Numbered from the stretch's first letter, positions 41,804 through 51,010 are shown. The stretch: 64,000 nucleotides of DNA from Chryseobacterium taeanense (GCF_900099685.1 NZ_FNDW01000004.1:1-64000); one strand, 5' to 3'. The notes: generated from the sequence alone by a model not told the origin. Program-made: numbers and translations.

Positions 41804-43681
41804 TTACTTATCCGCTTGGTCTTCCTCATCATTTGAGGAGTCTTCCCATTGCTTATTTTCAAAATTAAGATTGTCATAAGCCAATAATTCCTCCTCTCTC
41901 TGGAGGATTTCTTTTGTGGTGAAAAGATGAATTTCATCGTCTTCTTCTGCCTTAGCCAGTTTTCTGATAGATTCTTTATCAATAGCCATAAACCTTTGTC
42001 CAAGTCGTCTGGCGGCATATTTCCGCATACCTGATTCGTGGAGTACATCTACGGCCATATCTACGGCTGTACCGAGTGTTTCACGATAAATATTATTAAT
42101 TCCGTTGTTCAGATAATTATAGGCATCAATTCTGTTTTTCGCCCTTACAAATATTTTCACCTTGGGATATTGCTCCCGAACCAAGTCTGCAATAAATTTA
42201 TTATCATCCGCATCATCCAGACAGAGAACAAGTATTTCAGCATCTTCAATTCCGGCGGCACGTAATGTTGGTATTTTAGTGGCATCGCCGTAATATACTT
42301 TAAAACCGTAGCTTCTTAATAGTTTCACTCTGTCTGAATCTCTGTCCAAAACGGTGGCAGAAATCTTATTAGCTTTTAAAAGCCGCCCGACGGTACTTCC
42401 AAAATGTCCGAATCCTACAATGATAATTTTCTTCTGTCTGATACTGCCGTCAAGGATGTTAAAATCATTTTCGGCATCAGGAATTTCTTTAATGAATTTA
42501 GGCGTGATGAGTTTATCATTTATTATTAAAAGAAATGGCGTGATACACATAGTGATAGCGGTAACTGCCATCATTTGAGCATTAAGTTCAGGACTTATGA
42601 GGTAAAGATTTGAGGAATAATTAATCAGTACAAATGCAAATTCTCCCACCTGTGAAAGTGCAAATGCATAAAAAAGGCTTTGGGATGTATCAATTTTAAA
42701 AAACTTTCCAATCGAAAATAAAACGATGAATTTAATTATCAGGACAATAAAAGCAGTACCAAATATAAATAAAGGATCTTCCTGAATGATATTAAAATTC
42801 ATTGTTGAGCCTACGCTTACAAAAAAAACGGCAAGTAAAAGACCTTTGAATGGATCAATCTGAGCTTCCAGTTCATGCCGGAATTCACTGTTGGCCAGCA
42901 TAACTCCTGCCAGAAAAGCTCCCAAAGCAGGCGACATGCCTATAGCAACCATTAGCTCGGAGACTCCAATCACCAGAAATAGGGAAGAGGCTGTCAGCAA
43001 CTCTGCCATTCCTGATTTTGATACATATCTTAAAAAAGGAACAAAAACATATCGACCCAATAATATTAATACAATTACGCCCAAGATCACAGTCGCAAAC
43101 TGCATCCACTCCGGAAGTGTCTGGATGAGTACCTGAATTTCATTATCATGATCCCTGGTTTTATAATGTGCGATGAGTGGTAAGATTGCGAGAATAGGAA
43201 TTACCGCAATATCCTGAAATAAAAGTGTGGAAAATGAAGCTTCTCCTGCCAGCGTTTTCAGGTTGTTTTTCTCCTGTAAAGTCTGTAAAACGATGGCCGT
43301 AGAAGACAGAGCGAAGCACATGGCAATGGCAATTGCTTTATCGAGTCGCCATCCAAAAATCATAAAAACTAAAAAAAGCAAAGATATGGTAAGGAGCATT
43401 TGAGTAAGACCCAGCCCGACAATTTTCTTACGCATATCCCAGAATTTTCTGGGCTCAAGCTCTAAGCCCACCAAAAATAAGAGCATGATAACCCCGAATT
43501 CACTGGCGTGCATAATATCGTTAACGTTTCTTCCCGTTAGTTTCAAAACATAAGGTCCGATAATAATTCCGCCTGCAATATAGCCTATTACAGAGCTTAG
43601 TCCGAATTTTCTTGCCAGCGGAACCATAATAATGGCAACGCCCAAGAATAAAAGGGTGTTCATGGCTAAGCTTGTCTCCAT
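41804..43681 (-). CDS. Monovalent cation:proton antiporter-2 / glutathione-regulated K+ efflux (KefB/KefC-like)
   Basis: 625 residues. CPA2 transporter: about 12 transmembrane helices in residues 1-380, including GYIAGGIIIGPYVLKLTGRN, LFQDIAVIPILAILPL and MSPALGAFLAGVMLANSEF; then a TrkA-N/RCK domain (KKIIIVGFGHFGSTVGRLLKANKISATVLDRDSDR) binding nucleotide, near 400-520. Exports K+ in exchange for H+. The upstream NAD(P)H oxidoreductase gene, 4 bases away, is the expected KefF-like ancillary partner. C-terminal tail is acidic (EEDQADK). Confidence 0.95.
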   Translation of the reverse strand: METSLAMNTLLFLGVAIIMVPLARKFGLSSVIGYIAGGIIIGPYVLKLTGRNVNDIMHASEFGVIMLLFLVGLELEPRKFWDMRKKIVGLGLTQMLLTISLLFLVFMIFGWRLDKAIAIAMCFALSSTAIVLQTLQEKNNLKTLAGEASFSTLLFQDIAVIPILAILPLIAHYKTRDHDNEIQVLIQTLPEWMQFATVILGVIVLILLGRYVFVPFLRYVSKSGMAELLTASSLFLVIGVSELMVAIGMSPALGAFLAGVMLANSEFRHELEAQIDPFKGLLLAVFFVSVGSTMNFNIIQEDPLFIFGTAFIVLIIKFIVLFSIGKFFKIDTSQSLFYAFALSQVGEFAFVLINYSSNLYLISPELNAQMMAVTAITMCITPFLLIINDKLITPKFIKEIPDAENDFNILDGSIRQKKIIIVGFGHFGSTVGRLLKANKISATVLDRDSDRVKLLRSYGFKVYYGDATKIPTLRAAGIEDAEILVLCLDDADDNKFIADLVREQYPKVKIFVRAKNRIDAYNYLNNGINNIYRETLGTAVDMAVDVLHESGMRKYAARRLGQRFMAIDKESIRKLAKAEEDDEIHLFTTKEILQREEELLAYDNLNFENKQWEDSSNDEEDQADK

Positions 43682-43685
43682 ATTT

Positions 43686-44207
43686 TTATTTATTGAGTAA
43701 TTCTGAAAATTCCTGTTTATGTAAAATAATTTCTTTTTTTGATAGCTTATTGGCTTCGTAAACGATTTTTATATTTTTAATATCAGCCTTAAATACTTTA
43801 AGAGAAACAATGAGCCCGCTAATTAACTCTTCTACGGTGAACTTGTAGGTTCCTTGTTTATGAAAAGATCTTTCTTTTCCGCCTGTGGTTACCAGAATGT
43901 AAACTTCTTTTCCTTTCAATGGGTTGTGATGATCTTCTTTAAGCCAGTTACGGTCAAAAACTTCATCAATCCAAAGTTTGAGTAGAGGTGGCATTCCGAA
44001 CCAGATGAGAGGAAACTGAAAGATAAAACGCTCGTAATCTTTTATTCTTTTTCTTTCTCTGAAAGCAGCAATATGAAAGTCGGGATATTCTTCGTAAAGA
44101 TCGCGAAGCGTAAAATGCTGGTGGCGAACATAGAAATTAATGAGCTCTGCATTCGAGTTTGAGTGCTCTAAATAAGGATGCGCAAAAACTACCAACGTCT
44201 TCTTCAT
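43686..44207 (-). CDS. NAD(P)H-dependent oxidoreductase, KefF/KefG-like
   Basis: 173 residues with a flavodoxin-like fold: MKKTLVVFAHPYLEHSNSN (phosphate-binding start), FQFPLIWFGMPPLLKLWIDEVF, and TTGGKERSFHKQGTYKFTVEELI. KefF-type subunits bind FMN and enhance KefC activity. Directly upstream of the KefC-like gene with four bases between, supporting a functional pair. Confidence 0.93.
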   Translation of the reverse strand: MKKTLVVFAHPYLEHSNSNAELINFYVRHQHFTLRDLYEEYPDFHIAAFRERKRIKDYERFIFQFPLIWFGMPPLLKLWIDEVFDRNWLKEDHHNPLKGKEVYILVTTGGKERSFHKQGTYKFTVEELISGLIVSLKVFKADIKNIKIVYEANKLSKKEIILHKQEFSELLNK

Positions 44208-44401
44208 AAAACCTGTTTTGAGTAAATATAATGAAAAAGTTTTAAATTAAAAACAGATTTAAGGCAGGTTTGTTAATTTTTTAACATCAATAAATGAAAT
44301 TTTTATTAATTAAAAATCAAAAAATATGGAAAAAATTCTTTTTTATGAAATCAATTAATAATTGGATATGATACGAGAAATGATTTAAAAATCAGCATAG
44401 T

Positions 44402-45208
44402 CTACCATCCTCCGGAAGCACCACCACCTCCGAAACTTCCACCACCTCCAAAGCCACCGAATCCACCACCGCCAGAACTTCCTCCACCAAAGCCACCACC
44501 TCCGAAGCTGCCTGGGAATGGGAAAAAGCCCCCGGGATAATTTCTGCGTCCTCTTCTTGAAAGAATAACATCGTCATCATCACCATTTCCTCCTCTTCCT
44601 CCTCCGCGGTTCCCGAAAAATATAGAGAAAATAATAAAGATAATAAAAGCAATAATCATGATTTTAACGAGATCCCCGTCACCGTTTTTTTTATGTTCTT
44701 TTAAAGGCTTAAATTTCCCCTGAACGGCTTCCATAATAGCAGAAGTACCGCGGTTGATACCTTCGTACCATTCTCCTTTTTTGAATTGGGGAGTAACAAT
44801 ATAGTCTAAAATCTGTCCGGCAACAGAAGCTGTTAAGTATGGCTCAACGGCACGTCCCTGTTGAATAGACATGGTATGATCTTCACTAGCGATTAAAAAT
44901 ACAACGCCATTGTCTACACCTTTCTGCCCGATTCCCCATTTTTCACCAAACATGGTAGCAAGAAAATTGATATCTTCTCCCTGCGTAGATTTAATGATGA
45001 TAACTTCAATTTCAGTTGAGGTAGAGTCTGAAAAAGCAATAAGTTTTTTATTAAGGTCATTTTTTTCCTGTTCGGAAAGAAGATTGGCTTCATCAAAAAC
45101 CGGATATAAAACAGCGGGCTTTTTAGGAATAGAATACTGTGCAGATACAAATGTGTAAAAGCATAGGAGGATGAATGAAAAAACTATTTTAAGAGAACGT
45201 AATTTCAT
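44402..45208 (-). CDS. TPM-domain (YgcG-like) membrane protein with glycine-rich tail
   Basis: 268 residues: signal peptide (to about residue 24), TPM domain (residues about 35-150; VFDEANLLSEQEKNDLNKKL, GEKWGIGQKGVDNGVVFLIASEDHTMSIQQGRAVEPYLTASVAGQILDYIV), one transmembrane helix near 183-198, then a Gly-rich C-terminus ending GGGGASGGW. Last gene of the LemA-TPM-TPM operon; overlaps 45189-45620 by 20 bases. TPM domains are alpha/beta folds of debated phosphatase activity. Confidence 0.92.
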   Translation of the reverse strand: MKLRSLKIVFSFILLCFYTFVSAQYSIPKKPAVLYPVFDEANLLSEQEKNDLNKKLIAFSDSTSTEIEVIIIKSTQGEDINFLATMFGEKWGIGQKGVDNGVVFLIASEDHTMSIQQGRAVEPYLTASVAGQILDYIVTPQFKKGEWYEGINRGTSAIMEAVQGKFKPLKEHKKNGDGDLVKIMIIAFIIFIIFSIFFGNRGGGRGGNGDDDDVILSRRGRRNYPGGFFPFPGSFGGGGFGGGSSGGGGFGGFGGGGSFGGGGASGGW

Positions 45209-45620
45209 TAGAAAGCTCGTTGGGGTTTTCTCCTGTTACAGGAAAATGTTTTTTTAGTTCAAGACCGGTTTCCAGAATGGCACTTTTAAGTGCTTTGTAG
45301 TAATTACCTTTGGCAAATTCAGAAGTAATATAATCGTGAAGATGATCCCAATAAGACTGGCTTACTTTTTCATGAATTCCTTTATCGCCGATAATGGTAA
45401 GATATTTCTGTTCAAAATTTATATGAAAAAGTACTGCATTTCGTTCAGTGGTTTTCTCCATACACAATTCTTTAAACACTTCAAAAGCAGTTTTTGCATT
45501 GTCATTATCTGTATTTGAATCGATGTGTACACGAATCTCACCGGTAGAATGCTCTTCCGCCGACTGAATAGCTTCCACAAGGGAAGCTATTTGCTGACTT
45601 GTTAGGAAATTACCTGCCAT
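45189..45620 (-). CDS. TPM-domain protein
   Basis: 143 residues, one TPM domain without signal peptide: QIASLVEAIQSAEEHSTGEIRVHIDSN, TAFEVFKELCMEKTTERNAVLFHINFEQKYLTIIGDKGIHEKV. Middle gene of a LemA-TPM-TPM unit; starts one base past the lemA stop and overlaps the next gene by 20 bases, so translation is likely coupled. Confidence 0.92.
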   Translation of the reverse strand: MAGNFLTSQQIASLVEAIQSAEEHSTGEIRVHIDSNTDNDNAKTAFEVFKELCMEKTTERNAVLFHINFEQKYLTIIGDKGIHEKVSQSYWDHLHDYITSEFAKGNYYKALKSAILETGLELKKHFPVTGENPNELSNEITFS

Positions 45621-46228
45621 TATTCTGTAAATACTTCAGGTGCTTTTTCGGCTCCTGCTGCTGCTTTGAAATAAGGTTTCTCTTTAAAGTTGGTAAAATT
45701 CGCCAGAATATTATTCGGGAATTTTTTTATTGAAGTATTATAGTCCTCAGCAGCCTGATTATAATAAACTGTTTCTGTTCTGATGCTGTTTTCAATCGCA
45801 ATATATTCTCTCTGGAAATTAATGTATTGCTGGTCTGCCTTTAAATTCGGATAAGACTCAACTACTGCCATTAATCTGCTTAATGCTCCGGATAATTCAC
45901 CCTGAGCAGATTGGAATTTTGCCATATCCTGCTCTGTCATATTCGTAGGATCAATATTCACAGAAGTCGCTTTTGAACGTGCCTCAATGACTTTAGTTAA
46001 TGTTTCCTGCTCGAATTTCGAATATGATTTTACCGTTCTTTCAAGATTAGGAATCAGGTTTGCTCTTTTCTGATAAACCGTCTCTATATTAGACCATTTT
46101 GTATTAACGTTCTGTTCTTTTGTTACAAAATTATTATAGCCGCTTTTTCCCCAGAAGAATAAAACTGCAACGATAATCAGAAGAGCAATTCCGATGGTGC
46201 CGGCGCTCAGACAGCCTCTGTTTTTCAT
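45620..46228 (-). CDS. lemA: LemA-family protein
   Basis: 202 residues: N-terminal helix anchors it (IGIALLIIVAVLFFWG, residues about 11-27), then the LemA helical domain (SGYNNFVTKEQNVNTKWSNIETVYQKRANLIPNLERTVKSYS; EQDMAKFQSAQGELSGALSRLMAVVESYPNLKA). First gene of the three-gene operon, with a TAnnTTTG box 31 bases upstream. Function of LemA is unclear; in several phyla LemA is paired with TPM proteins. Confidence 0.95.
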   Translation of the reverse strand: MKNRGCLSAGTIGIALLIIVAVLFFWGKSGYNNFVTKEQNVNTKWSNIETVYQKRANLIPNLERTVKSYSKFEQETLTKVIEARSKATSVNIDPTNMTEQDMAKFQSAQGELSGALSRLMAVVESYPNLKADQQYINFQREYIAIENSIRTETVYYNQAAEDYNTSIKKFPNNILANFTNFKEKPYFKAAAGAEKAPEVFTE

Positions 46229-46258
46229 AGTTTAATTTTTTAAATTTTTTGTGCTAAC

Positions 46259-46266
46259 CAAATATA
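46259..46266 (-). promoter_or_regulatory. Candidate -7 promoter box of the lemA operon
   Basis: TATATTTG on the minus strand; leader of about 25 bases. It lies 12 bases from the divergent folA box, so both promoters may share regulatory DNA. Confidence 0.5.
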
Positions 46267-46278
46267 CAAATTATGTGC

Positions 46279-46286
46279 TAATTTTG
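46279..46286 (+). promoter_or_regulatory. Candidate -7 promoter box of folA
   Basis: TAATTTTG, exact TAnnTTTG, 15 bases before the folA ATG. Confidence 0.5.
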
Positions 46287-46301
46287 TGAAAAATTATTTT
46301 A

Positions 46302-46793
46302 ATGACAACAATAGTCGTAGCAATGGGAGAAAAGAACGAGATTGGCTTTGAAAATCAGCTGCTTTGGCATCTTCCTAAAGATTTAAAACACTTTAAGGAT
46401 CTCACCTCGGGACATCCTGTAATTATGGGAAGAAAGACATATGAAAGTATAGGAAAACCGCTTCCTAACCGTACGAATATAGTTGTATCCAGAAAAAATG
46501 ACTGGTTTGAAGAGGGTGTTCTGATTGTAGGAAGCATTAAAGAGGCGGTAAAATTTGCTAAAAAAATCGATGAAGAGATTTTCATTATCGGTGGCGGAAA
46601 AATTTATGAACAAACCATGGATATAGCCGACAGGCTTGAAATAACTCGTGTAAAAGCAGATCTTCATGCAGACACATATTTTCCAAAGATTGATGAGAAA
46701 ACCTGGAAAAAAACGAATGAAGTTTTTCATGAAAAAGACGAAAAGAACCAGTATGATTTTTGTTTTCAAACATATGATAAAGTTATTGATTAA
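46302..46793 (+). CDS. folA: Dihydrofolate reductase
   Basis: Reduces dihydrofolate to tetrahydrofolate with NADPH. 163 residues, with normal motifs: MTTIVVAMGEKNEIGFENQLLWHLPKDLKHFKDLT, VIMGRKTYESIGKPLPNRTNIVVSRK, and EEIFIIGGGKIYEQTM. Asp of the folate pocket is replaced by Glu-like context typical of bacterial enzymes only if aligned, so I make no claim. Target of trimethoprim. Single gene. Confidence 0.96.
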   Translation: MTTIVVAMGEKNEIGFENQLLWHLPKDLKHFKDLTSGHPVIMGRKTYESIGKPLPNRTNIVVSRKNDWFEEGVLIVGSIKEAVKFAKKIDEEIFIIGGGKIYEQTMDIADRLEITRVKADLHADTYFPKIDEKTWKKTNEVFHEKDEKNQYDFCFQTYDKVID

Positions 46794-46868
46794 TTGTTGT
46801 TCGTTGACAGATGAAATTTTAACAGGAAAACCATCAGCTGACAACTAATAACTAACAACCAAATTTCT

Positions 46869-46876
46869 TATCTTTG
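46869..46876 (+). promoter_or_regulatory. Candidate -7 promoter box of the 46895-47461 gene
   Basis: TATCTTTG, exact TAnnTTTG, 18 bases before the ATG. Confidence 0.5.
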
Positions 46877-46894
46877 CACTTCTAAATTTTAATA

Positions 46895-47461
46895 ATGAAT
46901 AAATACATAAAGTTTGTAATCTCTGCGGTAATTATAGCAATAGCAGCTTATCTGATGATGAACAGAAATATCGGATGGGGAATTGTTTTGGTTATTCTAT
47001 CTGCTATTCCGATTTTGCTTTTCTTTAAAAATGAATATATCTTACTGGCTTTCTGGCAATTGAGAAAGCAGAATATGGAAAAAGCAGCTGACTGGCTGAA
47101 AAATATTACGAATTATCAGGCACAGCTTCATAAATCTCAGTATGGTTATTTCCATTATCTGACAGGGTTGACACAGGCTCAGGATCATCCGACAAAAGTG
47201 GAGCCTCTTATGAGAAAAGCTTTGGACTATGGACTTAATATGAAACACGACAGAGCTATGGCAACATTAAATCTTGCTGCTGCTGCGATCTCAAAAGGAA
47301 GAAAACAGGAAGGGCAGAAGTTGCTTGAAGAAGCTAAAAGACTCGACAGCGCCGGAATGATGACCGACCAGATCAAAATGATGAAAGAACAGTTGAAAAT
47401 GCCGACCATGCAGAAGCATATGCATAACCCGAACATGAGAAACAGAGGGAAATTCTTTTAA
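46895..47461 (+). CDS. Membrane protein with C-terminal TPR-like helices (DUF2892-like)
   Basis: 188 residues: two N-terminal transmembrane helices (about 5-21 and 26-45; NIGWGIVLVILSAIPILLFF), then helical TPR-like repeats (YGYFHYLTGLTQAQDHPTKVEPLMRKALDYGLNMKHDRAMATLNLAAAAISKGR) and a Met/Asn/His-rich basic end (MQKHMHNPNMRNRGKFF). No function can be named. Ends with a strong terminator. Confidence 0.82.
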   Translation: MNKYIKFVISAVIIAIAAYLMMNRNIGWGIVLVILSAIPILLFFKNEYILLAFWQLRKQNMEKAADWLKNITNYQAQLHKSQYGYFHYLTGLTQAQDHPTKVEPLMRKALDYGLNMKHDRAMATLNLAAAAISKGRKQEGQKLLEEAKRLDSAGMMTDQIKMMKEQLKMPTMQKHMHNPNMRNRGKFF

Positions 47462-47481
47462 TGAAGGATCTTATAAAAAAC

Positions 47482-47514
47482 AAAAGCATCTGAAATTTTC
47501 AGATGCTTTTTTAT
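47482..47514 (+). terminator. Terminator after the TPR-like membrane-protein gene
   Basis: AAAAGCATCTGAAA / TTTTCAGATGCTTTT stem with a tiny loop and a T-rich tail. Confidence 0.85.
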
Positions 47515-47534
47515 TTAAATCTTGCAATTAATTT

Positions 47535-48167
47535 TTACATTTCTGCATCATTATTATATCCATAAAATTTTGGGATCTGCCAATGATATTTCACGGCTAA
47601 AGTTCTGATTGATACAATTAGTAAGATAGTGAAAATCTGAATGATAGTATATGATAAAGTCGTTAATTCTGTTAATAATAAGAATGCAGCACCTCCCACA
47701 ATACAAGCCGTTGCATAGATTTCCTTCCTGAAAATCAAAGGAATTCTATTCAGCAGAATATCCCGGATAATCCCTCCGAAACAACCTGTGATAGTTCCAA
47801 GACCAATACATATTAAAGGATGAATGTCTGCATGAAGTCCTTTTTGGACACCGATTATCGTGAACAATCCCAGTCCGAAACTGTCGAAAATAAATAAGGT
47901 GACCCGGAAGTTTTTTTCAAAAGATTTAAAAATCATGGTGAAAATGCTGGTCAGAATGATTAAAGAGCATGTCAGCAGATCATGCATCCAGAAAACCGGA
48001 ATGTCCAACAACAGGTCTCTTACCGTTCCGCCACCTACAGAAGTCACGAAGGCAATAATTAAAACACCGAACGGATCCAGCCGTTTTTGCATCGCTGCAA
48101 AACTTCCCGACATCGAAAACGATATCGTTCCAAGGACTTCTATGGCAAAATTGAACTGTTCGTGCAT
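47535..48167 (-). CDS. Trimeric intracellular cation channel family protein (UPF0126, YicG-like)
   Basis: 210 residues with about seven transmembrane helices. Two TRIC repeats: SGSFAAMQKRLDPFGVLIIAFVTSVGGGTVRDLLLD and ICIGLGTITGCFGGIIRDILLNRIPLIFRKEIYATA, with the GGGTxRD signature. Bacterial TRIC proteins form K+-permeable channels. Single gene. Confidence 0.94.
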   Translation of the reverse strand: MHEQFNFAIEVLGTISFSMSGSFAAMQKRLDPFGVLIIAFVTSVGGGTVRDLLLDIPVFWMHDLLTCSLIILTSIFTMIFKSFEKNFRVTLFIFDSFGLGLFTIIGVQKGLHADIHPLICIGLGTITGCFGGIIRDILLNRIPLIFRKEIYATACIVGGAAFLLLTELTTLSYTIIQIFTILLIVSIRTLAVKYHWQIPKFYGYNNDAEM

Positions 48168-48241
48168 GTTTTTTATGAATGATAATCGATAAATTTATGA
48201 ATGATTTCTCTTGGTCATAAAATTTCACATTATTATATTGC

Positions 48242-48706
48242 TCATTTCTCAACCCTTACTGAATCCGGAACTAAAAGTCCGTATTCCCCGCCATGATTGA
48301 TGATTTCTCTCACGATGCTGCTGCTGATAAATGATTTTCCGGATGAGGTCAGTAGAAAGACGGTTTCCAGTTTTTTGTGAGCTAAGGTTCTGTTCGTGTG
48401 TGCAATGGCCTTTTCAAATTCAAAATCGGCGGGGTTTCTTAAGCCTCTGATGATGTATTGTGCATCTTTTTCAAAACAGTAGTCTACGGTTAAACCTTCA
48501 AAAAAATCAACTTCTACATTAGGGAATTCAGCGACAGAGTTTTGGATAAATTCCATCCTTTTTTCCAGAGGAAACATATATTTTTTCTGTGAATTCTGCC
48601 CGATGGCGATGATTAATTTATCGAAAAGCGGGGCTGCCCGTTCTATAATATCGTAATGTCCTAATGTAATGGGATCAAATGAACCCGGAAAAACAGCAAT
48701 TTTCAT
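48242..48706 (-). CDS. coaD: Phosphopantetheine adenylyltransferase
   Basis: Fourth step of coenzyme A synthesis. 154 residues from the ATG at 48706: MKIAVFPGSFDPITLGHYDIIERAAPLFD carries the nucleotidyltransferase T/HxGH motif, and TVDYCFEKDAQYIIRGLRNPADFEFE and the SSSIVREIINHGG motif complete the active site. A Met two codons upstream is an alternative start. Followed by ddl upstream in the same direction, as in many Flavobacteriia. Confidence 0.96.
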   Translation of the reverse strand: MKIAVFPGSFDPITLGHYDIIERAAPLFDKLIIAIGQNSQKKYMFPLEKRMEFIQNSVAEFPNVEVDFFEGLTVDYCFEKDAQYIIRGLRNPADFEFEKAIAHTNRTLAHKKLETVFLLTSSGKSFISSSIVREIINHGGEYGLLVPDSVRVEK

Positions 48707-48778
48707 GCGCAATAAAGTTATAAGTTATGAGCTATTAATTATGATTGTGTTATTACTCTAATATCTAGCTTCTAATGT

Positions 48779-49765
48779 CTAATTTCTTTTATTCAAAGCT
48801 TTTTCAACCTCATTGCCGCAAAGGTCTGATATGGCAATTCCGTAAACTTTGGCTTGTTGCGGAAGAATGCTCGCAGGAGAAAACCCGGGATTGGTATTCA
48901 TTTCCAGCATATAGGGAATTCCGTTCATCAGAATGTATTCGCTGCGGGAAAAACCACTCATTCCAAGAGAATTATACGCTTTTTTTGAAATTTCTTCCAC
49001 ACGGATTCTTGTTTCATCATCAATTCTTGCCGGCGTAATTTCTTCAGAAGCACCTTCGTATTTGGCTTCATAATCGAAAAACTCGTTGTTAGGAACAATT
49101 TCCGTGATTCCCAAAACAATGGTTTCTCCTTTATAATCAATAACTCCCACAGAAACTTCCATTCCGTCAAGGAAGCTTTCGATTAAGATTTCATCATCTT
49201 CTTTAAAAGCAATTTCCGTTGCGGCAATGAGTTCAGATTTTTCTTTAACCTTTGAAATTCCTAAAGAAGAGCCGGATTGATTAGGCTTAACGAAAATAGG
49301 TAACCCAAGATTTTCTATAATTTCATCAACTTTAATTTCTTCTCCTTTTCGAAGATAAATGCTTTTTGCTGAAGGGATTCCATATTTTGAAAGTACAGCC
49401 AGCGTATCTTTTTTGTTGAATGTGAGCGCGCTCTGATAAAAATCACAACCTGTATATTTCTGCCCGATTGCATCCCAGTAGGCCTGGAGAAGTCCATTTT
49501 CGCCCGGTGTTCCGTGGATAATATTGAAACAGACATCAAATTTCAGTGTTTTATGATCTAAAGTCACAGAAAAATCGCCTTTATTAATCTCAAATTTTTG
49601 ATTATTTTCATCTAAAAAATACCATTCGTCTCTAAGGATGATTACTTTATATACATCATAAAGGTTTCTGTCGAGAGAATCATAGATTAATTGTCCGCTT
49701 TTTAATGATACAACATATTCGTCTGAATAGCCCCCCATTACTACGGCAACACTTTTTTTGCTCAT
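48779..49765 (-). CDS. ddl: D-alanine--D-alanine ligase
   Basis: Joins two D-Ala for peptidoglycan precursors. Start set at 49765 (MSKKSVAVVMGGYSDEYVVSLKSG), supported by the TAAATTTG box at 49787-49794; the upstream Met at 49780 would leave almost no leader. 328 residues with ATP-grasp motifs: NIIHGTPGENG, LPIFVKPNQSGSSLGISKVK, ILIESFLDGMEVSVGV, and MLEMNTNPGFSPASILPQQAK. Confidence 0.96.
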   Translation of the reverse strand: MSKKSVAVVMGGYSDEYVVSLKSGQLIYDSLDRNLYDVYKVIILRDEWYFLDENNQKFEINKGDFSVTLDHKTLKFDVCFNIIHGTPGENGLLQAYWDAIGQKYTGCDFYQSALTFNKKDTLAVLSKYGIPSAKSIYLRKGEEIKVDEIIENLGLPIFVKPNQSGSSLGISKVKEKSELIAATEIAFKEDDEILIESFLDGMEVSVGVIDYKGETIVLGITEIVPNNEFFDYEAKYEGASEEITPARIDDETRIRVEEISKKAYNSLGMSGFSRSEYILMNGIPYMLEMNTNPGFSPASILPQQAKVYGIAISDLCGNEVEKALNKRN

Positions 49766-49786
49766 ATTCGTAAATATCAATTAGGG

Positions 49787-49794
49787 CAAATTTA
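49787..49794 (-). promoter_or_regulatory. Candidate -7 promoter box of ddl
   Basis: TAAATTTG on the minus strand, 21 bases before the ATG at 49765. Confidence 0.5.
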
Positions 49795-49874
49795 ATGATT
49801 TTATGTCATGCAATTTTGCAAAACCTGAAATTTTGAAAACGAAAATGAAATATGTACATTCTAAAATTATTAAT

Positions 49875-49882
49875 TATATTTG
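49875..49882 (+). promoter_or_regulatory. Candidate -7 promoter box of the PASTA gene
   Basis: TATATTTG, exact TAnnTTTG, 25 bases before the ATG at 49908. Confidence 0.5.
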
Positions 49883-49907
49883 CTGTCTAATTATAGTCAT
49901 TTAAAGT

Positions 49908-50990
49908 ATGCTTAAATCACTTTTCAATTGGAAAGTTTTACTGAACTTAGCTATTGCCATCGGTGTTTTCGTTGGGTTGGTTTGGCTTACATTCCGCTGG
50001 CTTGAGTATCATACCAATCATGGTCAGGAAATCCCCGTACCCAATATTGTCAATAAATCCGTTTATGAGGCCATCAAGATTTTAGATGATTCAGGTCTGG
50101 AATATGAAGTAGATAGCCCTCAGTATAATCCTAAATACAGGCCTTTCCAGGTATTACAGGTCTATCCTTCTCCGGGATCAAGAGTTAAAGACGGAAGAGC
50201 AATTTTACTAAAAGTAAATCCGAGAACCTGGGCTAAAGTTGAAGTTCCGGATGTTATTAATAAATATTCAGGACTTGCCTTCCAGAGACTTGAACAGGTA
50301 GGATTAAAGGTAGGAGATACCATATTTGAGCCAAGCATTCAGAAGGATGCGGTTTTAAGAATTATGTTTAAAGGAGCAGCTGTAAAACCTAAAACAAAAC
50401 TTCCGAGATTCTCTGTGGTAGATGTTGTTATAGGCTCAGGTCCGATGAGAAACATTTCCATTCCTAATGTTGTGGGGCTTACTGTGAAAGAGGCGAGAGG
50501 TGTTATTGCAAGAAGTATGTTTGAAGTAGGTCTTGTAGAGCATGAAGACGGAAGCAAAGATGAATCTGATATTATTTATTATCAGGATCCTGCGGCAGGA
50601 GATGTCAGGGATCAGGGAATGCAGATGGATCTTTGGGCAAGTAAAAGAACACCAGCCGAGCTAAGAGCGAAAATAGAAGAACTGAATTCGATCTACAGAA
50701 TGAAAGTTGATACAGGGCTGCCTCCGATACAATATCAGGAAGTTCCAGCTTATCATGAACCTTCTTATGAAGAGCCTCCAATGCCAGCTGCACCAAAAAA
50801 AGAAAATCCTAGATCCTCTGCGGAGGTTCCAAAAACAGAAGCTCAGAAATCAACAGGGAAGACATCGGGTTCGGTAAGTGATGGTACAAAGGCGAAAGCG
50901 ACAACTTCTAATACAGGCAGCGCAAATACTGCAGGCTCAGGTAATAAACCAGCAGATAAGCCGAAAGCAAAAAAAGTAGTTATTGATTAA
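49908..50990 (+). CDS. PASTA-domain membrane protein
   Basis: 360 residues: one N-terminal transmembrane helix (about 11-28), three extracytoplasmic PASTA domains (about 40-107, 110-180, 183-250; each starts with a PxVxxx block such as VPNIVNKSVYEAIKIL, VPDVINKYSGLAFQRL, IPNVVGLTVKEARGVI), then a Pro/Glu/Lys/Thr-rich tail. PASTA domains bind peptidoglycan-like ligands in Ser/Thr kinases and PBPs; no kinase domain is present here. Divergent from ddl and ahead of rluD, as in other Flavobacteriia. Confidence 0.94.
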   Translation: MLKSLFNWKVLLNLAIAIGVFVGLVWLTFRWLEYHTNHGQEIPVPNIVNKSVYEAIKILDDSGLEYEVDSPQYNPKYRPFQVLQVYPSPGSRVKDGRAILLKVNPRTWAKVEVPDVINKYSGLAFQRLEQVGLKVGDTIFEPSIQKDAVLRIMFKGAAVKPKTKLPRFSVVDVVIGSGPMRNISIPNVVGLTVKEARGVIARSMFEVGLVEHEDGSKDESDIIYYQDPAAGDVRDQGMQMDLWASKRTPAELRAKIEELNSIYRMKVDTGLPPIQYQEVPAYHEPSYEEPPMPAAPKKENPRSSAEVPKTEAQKSTGKTSGSVSDGTKAKATTSNTGSANTAGSGNKPADKPKAKKVVID

Positions 50991-51010
50991 CTATTTAATA
51001 ATGATAAACA

